From positions 1-5,053 of the forward strand of contig JALOTO010000172.1 in NCBI GenBank assembly GCA_025457845.1: 5,053 bases of DNA, given 5' to 3'. Both the position numbers and the translations under genes were made by a program. The notes under the pieces are model-generated. The model saw only the letters and a program-made list of their open reading frames with translations, did no database searches and was not told where the DNA came from. The DNA comes from Thermoplasmata archaeon (lineage in GTDB: Archaea; Thermoplasmatota; Thermoplasmata; UBA10834). This document shows positions 1 through 5,023 of the stretch, in pieces. How positions within the stretch are numbered: position 1 is the first letter of the stretch; each line of letters opens with the position of its first letter.

Positions 1-74
1 GTCTTCCTGAGCTTCTCCGCTAGGAACTTCTCAATGACCTGCTCTGTGTTCTCCTTGAGCTTGGGGAGGATCAT
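1..74 (-). CDS. Partial CDS, 5' end of unidentified gene (24 codons visible)
   Basis: An open reading frame enters the minus strand at an ATG (positions 74-72) and stays open to the left edge. The 24 visible residues begin MILPKLKENTEQVIEKFLAE and continue with a basic stretch (KLRK), which reads as a charged amphipathic helix. Codon choice is the G/C-ending, AAG/GAG/CTC-rich usage of the confirmed genes in this window, which supports real coding. A GTG directly before the ATG (77-75) is an alternative start. No Shine-Dalgarno sequence precedes it, but a TATA-like CTAAATC at 97-103 lies about 26 bases upstream of the ATG, which fits a leaderless transcript. The gene is divergent from the nitrilase gene. 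Too little is visible to recognise a family, so no function is assigned. Confidence 0.6.
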   Translation of the reverse strand, partial: MILPKLKENTEQVIEKFLAEKLRK

Positions 75-96
75 CACGCTGGGATGGGGGGATGTG

Positions 97-103
97 GATT
101 TAG
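97..103 (-). promoter_or_regulatory. TATA-like element for the leftward partial gene
   Basis: Read on the minus strand this is CTAAATC, the most A/T-rich patch in a GC-rich intergenic region. Its centre is about 26 bases upstream of the ATG at 74, so transcription would start at or next to the start codon. The match to the archaeal TATA consensus is only moderate. The CATAACC just upstream (105-111) is an alternative. Confidence 0.35.
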
Positions 104-136
104 CGGTTATGGTCTGCCACGGGGATTTCGCCCGAA

Positions 137-145
137 TTCTAATCT
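137..145 (+). promoter_or_regulatory. TATA-like element of the nitrilase gene
   Basis: TTCTAATCT is centred about 30 bases upstream of the ATG at 170, which predicts a start site around 165-168 and a leader of only a few bases. The match to an archaeal TATA box is moderate. It is supported mainly by its spacing and by the lack of any better A/T-rich patch between the two divergent genes. Confidence 0.4.
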
Positions 146-150
146 ACGGG

Positions 151-160
151 GAACGCGTTC
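151..160. promoter_or_regulatory. Perfect 10-bp palindrome, possible operator
   Basis: GAACGCGTTC is its own reverse complement. It sits between the putative TATA element (137-145) and the ATG at 170, where a bound homodimer would block transcription initiation. Only one copy is visible, so a regulatory role is inference from position and symmetry. Confidence 0.3.
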
Positions 161-169
161 GAGTGGCCG

Positions 170-994
170 ATGTCCATGCTGACCGTGACCCTGGCTCAGG
201 TGACTTGCCAGCTCCACGACAAGGAGGCCAACATCAAGCGCATGAAGGATGTCGTGAAGGGTTCCCCCGGTGACGTGGTGGTCTTCCCGGAGCTCAATGT
301 CACGGGCTACATGCCGAGGGACGAGATATTCAGGTATGCCGAGACGATGTCCGGACCCAGCGTCAAGGCGGTCATGCGGCTGGCAAAGGAGACGAGGAAG
401 GACATCATCTTCGGGCTCCCGGTGAAGGAAGAGAAGGTCCAAGGCGCGGTCTTCAACTCATGCATCCTCGCATCGGGGGACGGCCATCTGACCAGGTACG
501 ACAAGATGTACCTCCCGACGTTCGGGCCGTTCGAGGAGCGCGTCTTCTTCGCCCATGGGAAGAAGGCCGTCGTAGCGCAGGGGCTCCATGCGCGCTACGG
601 CCTGATGGTCTGCTACGACCTCTTCTTCCCCGAGCTATCCAAGCTCGAGGCCCTCATGGGGGCCCAGGTCCTGGTGGACCTCTCGGCCTCCCCGACCACC
701 TCAAGACCGAGCTTCGACAAGGTCATGCCCGCGCGAGCGCTGGAGAACGGTTCCTACTTGGCGTTCTGCAATCTCGTGGGAGTCCACGGGTCGTTGGTCT
801 TCAGCGGCGGGAGCACGCTTTACAGTCCGAAGGGCGAGATCGTCGCGAAGGCCAAGGACCTGGACGAGGATGTCGTCCACCACGAGGTCGACCTGGCCGA
901 GATCGAAGTAGCCCGGAGGTTCAGGCCTCTGCTCAAGGACACCAGGCCGGACGTGCTGGAAGCCATGCGCGATGCGGCGGAGTCCGGGACCTGA
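170..994 (+). CDS. Nitrilase-superfamily carbon-nitrogen hydrolase (amidohydrolase)
   Basis: This 274-residue protein is a complete single-domain member of the nitrilase/CN-hydrolase superfamily, whose members hydrolyse non-peptide C-N bonds by a thioester mechanism. The triad is visible: Glu41 in FPELNVTGY, Lys112 in YDKMYLPTFGPFEE and Cys148 in LMVCYDLFFPE. An extra acidic residue (Glu122/123) lies in the usual place after Lys. The 'DKxxLPxxGxFEERxFF' pattern after Lys resembles the glutaminase domain of NAD synthetase, but there is no ammonia-ligase domain here, so this is a stand-alone enzyme. It could be an omega-amidase-like or other small-amide hydrolase; the substrate cannot be read from the sequence. 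It lacks a signal peptide and membrane segments, so it is cytoplasmic. ATG at 170 is chosen by distance from the TATA-like element; ATG at 176 would remove only two residues. It is probably monocistronic, since the next gene is a tRNA with its own promoter. Confidence 0.9.
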   Translation: MSMLTVTLAQVTCQLHDKEANIKRMKDVVKGSPGDVVVFPELNVTGYMPRDEIFRYAETMSGPSVKAVMRLAKETRKDIIFGLPVKEEKVQGAVFNSCILASGDGHLTRYDKMYLPTFGPFEERVFFAHGKKAVVAQGLHARYGLMVCYDLFFPELSKLEALMGAQVLVDLSASPTTSRPSFDKVMPARALENGSYLAFCNLVGVHGSLVFSGGSTLYSPKGEIVAKAKDLDEDVVHHEVDLAEIEVARRFRPLLKDTRPDVLEAMRDAAESGT

Positions 995-1001
995 GCGATG
1001 G

Positions 1002-1019
1002 GCCAGTGAGCCCCCTGGC
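1002..1019 (+). terminator. Weak hairpin after the nitrilase stop codon
   Basis: GCCAG (1002-1006) can pair with CTGGC (1015-1019) across an 8-nt loop, starting 7 bases after the stop codon. There is no T-tract right behind it. The first run of T residues (1060-1064) lies 40 bases further on, inside the tRNA promoter region. Either or both could end nitrilase transcription. Confidence 0.2.
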
Positions 1020-1042
1020 GGCACGGGTGAGCCTCGGACACG

Positions 1043-1050
1043 TTTAAATA
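1043..1050 (+). promoter_or_regulatory. Archaeal TATA box of the tRNA-Ser gene
   Basis: TTTAAATA matches the archaeal TATA consensus closely and stands out in GC-rich surroundings. Its centre is about 29 bases upstream of the first base of the mature tRNA, so initiation at about 1072-1074 would leave a very short 5' leader for RNase P. Confidence 0.8.
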
Positions 1051-1075
1051 CGGACAGCCTTTTTGTGGTAGCCAA

Positions 1076-1182
1076 GCTGAGGTGGCCCAGCCCGGTAAGG
1101 CGCGAGCCTGGAAACCCAGGTTGCCATTGCTAGCAAGCTCGTGGCGCTCTGCGCCTCGGGAGTTCAAATCTCCCCCTCAGCG
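1076..1182 (+). tRNA. tRNA-Ser(GGA), intron-containing
   Basis: The full cloverleaf can be drawn. The acceptor stem GCTGAGG (1076-1082) pairs with CCTCAGC (1175-1181), followed by discriminator G1182. The D-stem is GCC (1085-1087) with GGC (1099-1101). The anticodon stem CGAGC (1103-1107) pairs with GCTCG (1137-1141) once the intron is removed. The long variable arm GGCGC/GCGCC (1143-1147, 1151-1155) marks a class II tRNA. The T-stem GGGAG/CTCCC encloses loop TTCAAAT (1163-1169). After splicing the loop is CTGGAAA with anticodon GGA at 1110-1112, which reads UCC and UCU serine codons. G at the discriminator and the variable arm fit archaeal tRNA-Ser rather than tRNA-Leu. CCA is not encoded. 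The mature length is 85 nt before CCA addition. Confidence 0.96.
1114..1135 (+). other. 22-nt archaeal tRNA intron at position 37/38
   Basis: The anticodon stem closes only if these 22 bases are removed. A bulge-helix-bulge-like structure can be drawn. CTGG (1108-1111) pairs with CTAG (1130-1133) through one G-U pair, flanked by the 3-nt bulges AAA (1112-1114) and CAA (1134-1136). Cutting each bulge after its second base, as the archaeal splicing endonuclease does, gives exactly this intron and a 7-nt anticodon loop. The inner helix on the intron side is weak, so the motif is a relaxed one. Confidence 0.88.
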
Positions 1183-1215
1183 CTCGTTCTCACACCCCGT
1201 TCTGGCAGGGCTACG

Positions 1216-1223
1216 AATAAATA
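1216..1223 (+). promoter_or_regulatory. TATA box of the kinase/membrane-protein operon
   Basis: AATAAATA is a good archaeal TATA sequence, lying 33 bases after the tRNA 3' end. Its centre is about 23 bases before the ATG at 1243, so transcription is expected to begin at or very close to that start codon. This promoter makes the kinase gene independent of the tRNA transcript. Confidence 0.65.
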
Positions 1224-1242
1224 CTCGCGCCCGCCCTGTCCC

Positions 1243-3042
1243 ATGGGGCATCACCCAGGTGGGACCGTAGGGATCCTGGTACTTCACTTGGACCGCGATC
1301 AGAGTTACCTAGAGGTAGCGAGGACGCTGCTTGCCAGCGACGGTCTCTCGGTCGAGTCGGTCAGGACCTCGAGCGATGCCATGGAACAGCTACGCGCAAG
1401 ACGGTTCGACGCCGTCATGGCGGACTACTCCCCTCCTGAGGTGGATTCCATCGGCCTCCTGAAGACCCTCAGGGTCCAGGGCGTCAATGTGCCCTTCCTC
1501 CTCGTTACCGACCCGGGCAGGGAGGACGTCGCCTCCATGGCCCTACGGGAGGGGGCCGACTTCTACGTCTACAAGGGCAGGGACCCGAAGGCGCACTTCA
1601 CCGAGATCGCCCGAGTGGTCAGGCTCCTAGTGGAGAAGACCGATGCGGAGAGGCAGCTGAGGGAGCAGGACCTGCTCTACAGGACCCTCTTCGAGAACAC
1701 CGGGACAGTCCTCGCCGTGTACGGTCCAGGCGGCGTCATCCTGCATGTCAACTCGGAGTTCGAGAGGGTGACGGGTTTCTCCAGGAGCGAGGTCGAGGGA
1801 GTGATGAACGGCTTCGACCTGATTGCCCCTGAGGACAGGGACCGTATTCGCGCGCTGCACATGTCGAAGAAGGACGAATCGTCCCCCGGCCCGAACGTGT
1901 ACGAGATGCTGATGGTGGACAAGTGGGGGAGCAGACGCAGGGTCTCCGCCTACCTGAGGAAGGTCCCGAACGCGGACCTCATGGTCATATCGCTGGTGGA
2001 CGTTTCGAGGCTTCTCACATCGGGCACCCCGGGTCGCGATATCGATCCGCATTTCAGGGTACTCGCCGAGGACTGTGGCGACCTGCTGTACCGTGTGAGG
2101 CTGAAACCCAACTTCATGTTCGAGTACGTCAGCCCCACAAGCACATCCCTCGTCGGCTACACCCCTGAGGATCACTACAACGACCCTTCCCTCGGATTCA
2201 GACTGGTGCACCCGGACGACAGGGAGCTGCTCGAGGCCATACGCTCCGACCCTTCCAGGTTCGGCACCCCGTTCGTGATCCGGTGGAACAGGAAGGACGG
2301 CACACTCATGTGGGCCGAACAGCTGATACACGCCATCAGGGACGAGAAGGGCGAAGTCGTCGCCATCGAGGCGATCGCCCGCGATGTCACCAAGCGTGTG
2401 CTCACCGAGCAGGCACTCCTGCAGGCGAACAGGCGCCTGGTCCTCCTCGGGAGCATAACCAGGCACGACCTGATGAACCAGCTGGCCGTCATGTCCGCAG
2501 GCTTGGACATGGCATCGGACACATCGACGGAGGCGGTCGTGAGGGACCAGGTCTCCCTTGCGAAGGAATCCGTCGAGAAGATGCGGACCCTTCTCGAACT
2601 GACGAGCGAATACAGGGACATGGGGATGTCGAAGGCGGACTGGATCGACGTCAAGCAGGCATGCACGGAGAGCTTCGACCGCCATCGCCTTGATGGCGTC
2701 AAGGCGGAGGTCCATCTGGACGGGCTCTCCATCCTGGCCGACCCCATGATCAAGCGGGCGTTCTCCAGCCTCATAGACAACGCGCTCAGGCACAACCCGG
2801 ACGTGACCAGCATACGCATGTCGTTCAGGAGGGAGAACGGCTCAGTCGTGATGGTGGTCGAGGACGACGGCGTCGGGATCCCACACGAGGAGAAGGAGCG
2901 CGTCTTCCAGCGCGGATACGGGAAGAACACCGGCTATGGCCTCTACTTCGTCAGGGAGGTGCTCGGGATCACGGGGATGACGATCAAGGAGAATGGCACA
3001 GGGTGGGTCGTCAGGCGAACTCGTCGCCCGGGCGTTGCGTGA
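1243..3042 (+). CDS. Soluble hybrid sensor histidine kinase, REC-PAS-PAS-HK
   Basis: This 599-residue cytosolic signalling protein has four parts. Residues ~10-132 are a receiver with all key residues: Asp17/Asp19, phospho-acceptor Asp61, Thr89 and Lys111. PAS1 spans ~143-256 and PAS2 ~270-385, the latter ending in a PAC-like segment (IEAIARDVTKR). The dimerisation region holds probable phospho-acceptor His408 in SITRHDLMNQL, the H-box variant common in archaeal kinases. The ATPase domain has an N-box (SLIDNALRH, Asn513), G1 (DDGVGIP, 541-547), F-box (VFQRGYG) and G2 (GYGLYF, 564-569). No membrane helix or DNA-binding output domain is present, so it senses an internal signal or works through partners. 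The ATG at 1243 is the only in-frame ATG before the receiver's first strand and fits the TATA box at 1216-1223 as a leaderless start. A longer frame from a GTG at 1141 would run through the tRNA and is rejected. It heads a tight operon with two membrane proteins. Confidence 0.93.
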   Translation: MGHHPGGTVGILVLHLDRDQSYLEVARTLLASDGLSVESVRTSSDAMEQLRARRFDAVMADYSPPEVDSIGLLKTLRVQGVNVPFLLVTDPGREDVASMALREGADFYVYKGRDPKAHFTEIARVVRLLVEKTDAERQLREQDLLYRTLFENTGTVLAVYGPGGVILHVNSEFERVTGFSRSEVEGVMNGFDLIAPEDRDRIRALHMSKKDESSPGPNVYEMLMVDKWGSRRRVSAYLRKVPNADLMVISLVDVSRLLTSGTPGRDIDPHFRVLAEDCGDLLYRVRLKPNFMFEYVSPTSTSLVGYTPEDHYNDPSLGFRLVHPDDRELLEAIRSDPSRFGTPFVIRWNRKDGTLMWAEQLIHAIRDEKGEVVAIEAIARDVTKRVLTEQALLQANRRLVLLGSITRHDLMNQLAVMSAGLDMASDTSTEAVVRDQVSLAKESVEKMRTLLELTSEYRDMGMSKADWIDVKQACTESFDRHRLDGVKAEVHLDGLSILADPMIKRAFSSLIDNALRHNPDVTSIRMSFRRENGSVVMVVEDDGVGIPHEEKERVFQRGYGKNTGYGLYFVREVLGITGMTIKENGTGWVVRRTRRPGVA

Positions 3043-3052
3043 TCCCAAGAGG

Positions 3053-3655
3053 ATGCTGGAAGCGGAACTGTCGTGGGTATCGAGCTTGGCACTGTTCTTC
3101 TCGACGGTCTATCTCGTCATCAGGCTGGACATCATGTGGGCGGCATTCGGCGTGTCTGCCCTTTGCCTGCTGATTCTGCCGATCATCATGACGAGGGACC
3201 CGTTCAAGGCGCTCCCCTGGGAGATGGCGCTGATCCTAGTCATCCCCGTGTTCCTGCACATCTCCTCTGCCTGGGACCCTGCGGAGGGCGCCCCGATGTG
3301 GTGGGACGACCTGACCGCGGTCGCATTCTCCCTGGCGTTCGCGACCGTCGGCTTCCTTCTCACCGTCGAGCTCCAATTGTACACGGACGTCAGGATGAAC
3401 AGGTCGTTCGCCTTGTTCTTCGTCTTCATGTTCACGGTCGCCGCGGCCGGCTTCTGGAAGGTGTTCGAGTATGTCGGGGGTCTTGTGACCGGAGACCCGA
3501 CAATCGGGGACAACGCCGATGTCATGGTCTTCTTCGTGTGGACATTTGTGGGCGGTGCGCTGATGGGGGTCGTATACGACCTGTACCTGAAGGCGCTGTC
3601 TGATTCTCGCAAACGAGCCCTCGGTTTCACGCGTCCACGAGAGGTGACAGAATGA
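3053..3655 (+). CDS. Multi-pass membrane protein, divergent YjdF/DUF2238-like paralogue
   Basis: This 200-residue protein has about six hydrophobic segments: near residues 8-24, 28-46, 58-72, 88-106, 119-138 and 156-176. It aligns by eye with the next gene in helix order, in the motif region WDDLTAVAFS (compare WDHLTHAMTS), and in FWKVFEYVGGLVTG (compare SWELMEYTVDVLTG). The two histidines of the DHLTH motif, the first Glu of WELMEY and the Asp residues of the last helix are missing, so any metal- or substrate-binding role of those residues is probably lost. ATG at 3053 is preferred: it lies 10 nt after the kinase stop, with AGAGG directly before it. ATG at 2993 would overlap the kinase by 50 nt and add 20 mostly polar residues, and TTG at 3035 is also possible. 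The stop overlaps the next start codon (ATGA). Function is unknown. Confidence 0.82.
   Translation: MLEAELSWVSSLALFFSTVYLVIRLDIMWAAFGVSALCLLILPIIMTRDPFKALPWEMALILVIPVFLHISSAWDPAEGAPMWWDDLTAVAFSLAFATVGFLLTVELQLYTDVRMNRSFALFFVFMFTVAAAGFWKVFEYVGGLVTGDPTIGDNADVMVFFVWTFVGGALMGVVYDLYLKALSDSRKRALGFTRPREVTE
3641..3647 (+). promoter_or_regulatory. Shine-Dalgarno sequence of the second membrane-protein gene
   Basis: GAGGTGA lies 4 bases before the ATG at 3652 and is complementary to the 3' end of 16S rRNA. It is the clearest ribosome binding site in the window. It fits the pattern of leaderless first genes and SD-led internal operon genes, and it fixes the ATGA-overlap start. Confidence 0.75.
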
Positions 3656-4284
3656 AGAAGAGGCTGAAGATCACCTCGCGAGCCATGCAGCTGGGCATGC
3701 TGGGCGTCGCCATCGCTGGACCACTCACCGGCAACACGACATGGCTGCTAGCTGCTCTGTTCTCCCTTTTCATCAGCGAGGTCCCGAGCATACTGCGGCG
3801 CGATCTCAGGATGGTGCTGCCATTCGGACTGAACTTCTGGCTCGTCCTCGCCCTGTTCCTGCACGTGGTCGGTGGATACTCGGGCTTCTACGACAATGTC
3901 GCAGGGTGGGACCATCTGACCCATGCGATGACATCGTCGCTCATGGCCGCCCTCGGGTTCATCGTCGTCGTCTCCATCGACAAGTACGTCGACAGCATCC
4001 GTCTGCCACCGGCATTCCTCGCCGTCTTCATCGTGATGTTCACCATGGCCATAGGCGTGTCCTGGGAGTTGATGGAGTATACCGTCGATGTGCTAACGGG
4101 CTCGCATCTGCAATACTCGCTTGACGACACCATGCTCGACCTCTTCTTCGATTCGTTCGCCGGTCTCGCCGTCGCTGCCGCGGGCTCCTATTACCTGAGG
4201 ACGAAGTCGCCCGACCACTTCATCGAGGCGTTGAACATCGAAGGCGCCTCGGCGAGCCTCGCGGATATGAGGAAGAAACTCTGA
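3652..4284 (+). CDS. Multi-pass membrane protein, YjdF/DUF2238-like
   Basis: This 210-residue integral membrane protein has a basic N-terminus (MKKRLK) and about six hydrophobic segments, near residues 14-24, 30-44, 58-74, 90-108, 120-137 and 164-182. Conserved polar residues lie at helix ends: WDHLTHA (Trp86, Asp87, His88, His91), SWELMEY (Trp138, Glu139, Glu142) and an Asp series, DDTMLDLFFDSFAG (Asp158, Asp159, Asp163, Asp167). Such a D/H, E and D-rich signature is what I recall for the YjdF/DUF2238 family of predicted inner-membrane proteins, whose function is not established; the clustering would suit a metal site. The C-terminal ~25 residues are cytosolic and polar. The start is fixed by GAGGTGA at 3641-3647 and by the 4-nt overlap with the preceding stop. 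It is the last gene of the kinase operon and the intact partner of the degenerate paralogue before it. Confidence 0.85.
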   Translation: MKKRLKITSRAMQLGMLGVAIAGPLTGNTTWLLAALFSLFISEVPSILRRDLRMVLPFGLNFWLVLALFLHVVGGYSGFYDNVAGWDHLTHAMTSSLMAALGFIVVVSIDKYVDSIRLPPAFLAVFIVMFTMAIGVSWELMEYTVDVLTGSHLQYSLDDTMLDLFFDSFAGLAVAAAGSYYLRTKSPDHFIEALNIEGASASLADMRKKL

Positions 4285-4291
4285 GGTGGAT

Positions 4292-4330
4292 GACGCGCGC
4301 AGATTACTTTGGCGCGGTCTTCCTTTCTGC
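4292..4330 (+). terminator. Possible terminator of the kinase operon in the convergent gap
   Basis: Starting 8 bases after the operon's last stop codon, GAC (4292-4294) pairs with GTC (4317-4319) and CGCGC (4296-4300) with GCGCG (4312-4316). One G is bulged and the loop has 11 nt. A pyrimidine-rich stretch with several T residues (4318-4330) follows. The right half lies inside the 3' end of mobA. The gap between the convergent stop codons is only 19 nt, so some transcriptional overlap with mobA is expected. Confidence 0.35.
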
Positions 4331-4909
4331 TAGTTCGAGGTCATCCCTAGAGTTCAGGTTCCAGAAGCTCTGCAACTCAGGATCGACGGCCCTGAGCTGT
4401 TCCTCGCCGACCATGACCGCGTCGAGCCCGGAGAATGCCGCGACTATCTTGCGCTCACCCCTTGCCATCGTCTCCTCGAATGCGCGGAGGCATCTACCCT
4501 TCCTGTAGGCTGCGTGCAGGGGTTCGAGAAGCCCTCCGATCCTCGGCACTGCCATGTCTGCGTCGCCGACGCTGCCCGCGATGAGCCGGACGAGTTCACG
4601 TCGTAGGAACGGCGTGTCGCAAGGGCTCGTGACGACGATATCCCCCTTCGCAACGGCGAAAGAGGCAGTGAGCCCTTCCAGGGGGCCAATCCCGGATGCC
4701 CGGTCCTCGACGATCGATGGCCGACTTCCCAGCGCTGCCCTATACTCCGACGACATGCCGGGCGCGACCGACACAACGACCTCGTCGGCCACGGACCACA
4801 TCGTATCGGCGACGATGCACACTAGCGGTGCCCCTCTCAGCATTAGGAGCCCCTTCTCCGCGCCCATGCGCGTGCCCGAGCCTCCTGAGAGGACGACCGC
4901 TGAAAGCAT
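4304..4909 (-). CDS. mobA: Molybdenum cofactor guanylyltransferase MobA
   Basis: This 201-residue cytosolic nucleotidyltransferase is of the usual MobA length. MobA transfers GMP from GTP to molybdopterin-bound Mo or W, forming the guanine dinucleotide cofactor of enzymes such as formate dehydrogenase. The N-terminal GTP-binding signature is complete: LSGGSGTRMGAEKGLL at residues 7-22, with Arg14 and Lys19. It is followed by GIGPLEGL (73-80), the Mg-binding TSPCDTPFL with Asp98 (94-102), and the C-terminal WNLNSRDDL (183-191), equivalent to the NxNTPxDL motif. The related CoA- or sugar-nucleotidyltransferases have different C-terminal motifs, so MobA is the best call, although MobA-like enzymes such as MocA share the fold. 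The ATG at 4909-4907 directly precedes the first strand, so no other start is reasonable. It converges on the kinase operon and diverges from a probable hypE. Confidence 0.92.
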   Translation of the reverse strand: MLSAVVLSGGSGTRMGAEKGLLMLRGAPLVCIVADTMWSVADEVVVSVAPGMSSEYRAALGSRPSIVEDRASGIGPLEGLTASFAVAKGDIVVTSPCDTPFLRRELVRLIAGSVGDADMAVPRIGGLLEPLHAAYRKGRCLRAFEETMARGERKIVAAFSGLDAVMVGEEQLRAVDPELQSFWNLNSRDDLELAERKTAPK

Positions 4910-4933
4910 GACGCCTCGGAGCCACTTGTGCCG

Positions 4934-4945
4934 TAATGAATGTAT
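4934..4945 (-). promoter_or_regulatory. TATA-like element of mobA
   Basis: On the minus strand this reads ATACATTCATTA, centred about 31 bases upstream of the mobA start codon. It predicts a leader of only about 5 bases. A GAGG at 4916-4919 could still help ribosome binding if initiation occurs further upstream. The consensus match is moderate. Confidence 0.4.
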
Positions 4946-4949
4946 CCGA

Positions 4950-4964
4950 CGGGCGGTCCGCCCG
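4950..4964. repeat. 7-bp inverted repeat around one base, possible shared operator
   Basis: CGGGCGG (4950-4956) and CCGCCCG (4958-4964) are exact reverse complements separated by a single T. The element lies between the two divergent TATA-like elements of mobA (4934-4945) and the rightward gene (4978-4987). That is a place from which one bound dimer could affect both promoters. A 1-nt loop makes a DNA-binding site more likely than an RNA hairpin. Confidence 0.4.
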
Positions 4965-4977
4965 CAGTCCGGAGAAA

Positions 4978-4987
4978 AGTATTATTA
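4978..4987 (+). promoter_or_regulatory. TATA box of the rightward partial gene
   Basis: AGTATTATTA is an A/T-rich element preceded by the purine run GGAGAAA (4971-4977), which resembles a BRE, the archaeal TFB recognition element. Initiation about 26 bases from its centre would fall near 5009, giving a leader of about 15 bases before the ATG at 5024. Confidence 0.55.
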
Positions 4988-5023
4988 GCCGCCGCCCTGT
5001 TCGAGCGCCAGCTGGTATCGGAG

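Noticed and set aside
460..1047. 195-codon open frame on the plus strand
   Set aside because: It is an Arg/Gly/Pro-rich out-of-frame shadow of the nitrilase gene with no domain signal, and it runs on past the nitrilase stop codon.
1108..1120. CCTGG/CCAGG hairpin (1107-1111 with 1116-1120) read as an anticodon arm
   Set aside because: It leaves a loop of only 4 nt and makes the rest of the cloverleaf impossible. Removing a 22-nt intron gives a perfect 5-bp stem, a 7-nt loop and a normal class II tRNA-Ser.
1141..1242. N-terminal extension of the kinase reading frame from a GTG at 1141
   Set aside because: It would start inside the tRNA-Ser gene and read through its 3' half and the operon's TATA box. 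The added residues match no domain, and the receiver fold begins only after position 1243.
1627..2793. 388-codon open frame on the minus strand
   Set aside because: It lies wholly opposite the well-supported kinase, has low-complexity His/Arg/Pro/Val-rich composition and no recognisable motif. It is the usual antisense shadow of a GC-rich gene.
2993..3052. Upstream ATG start for the first membrane protein, overlapping the kinase by 50 nt
   Set aside because: The purine run AAGGAG is only one base before this ATG, too close to act well, and the 20 added residues are polar and ahead of the first membrane helix. The ATG at 3053 is preferred but the choice is not certain.
4554..4988. 144-codon open frame on the plus strand opposite mobA
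   Set aside because: MobA on the minus strand has all family motifs. The opposite frame is Ser/Thr/Arg-rich with no motif and runs across the divergent promoter region.
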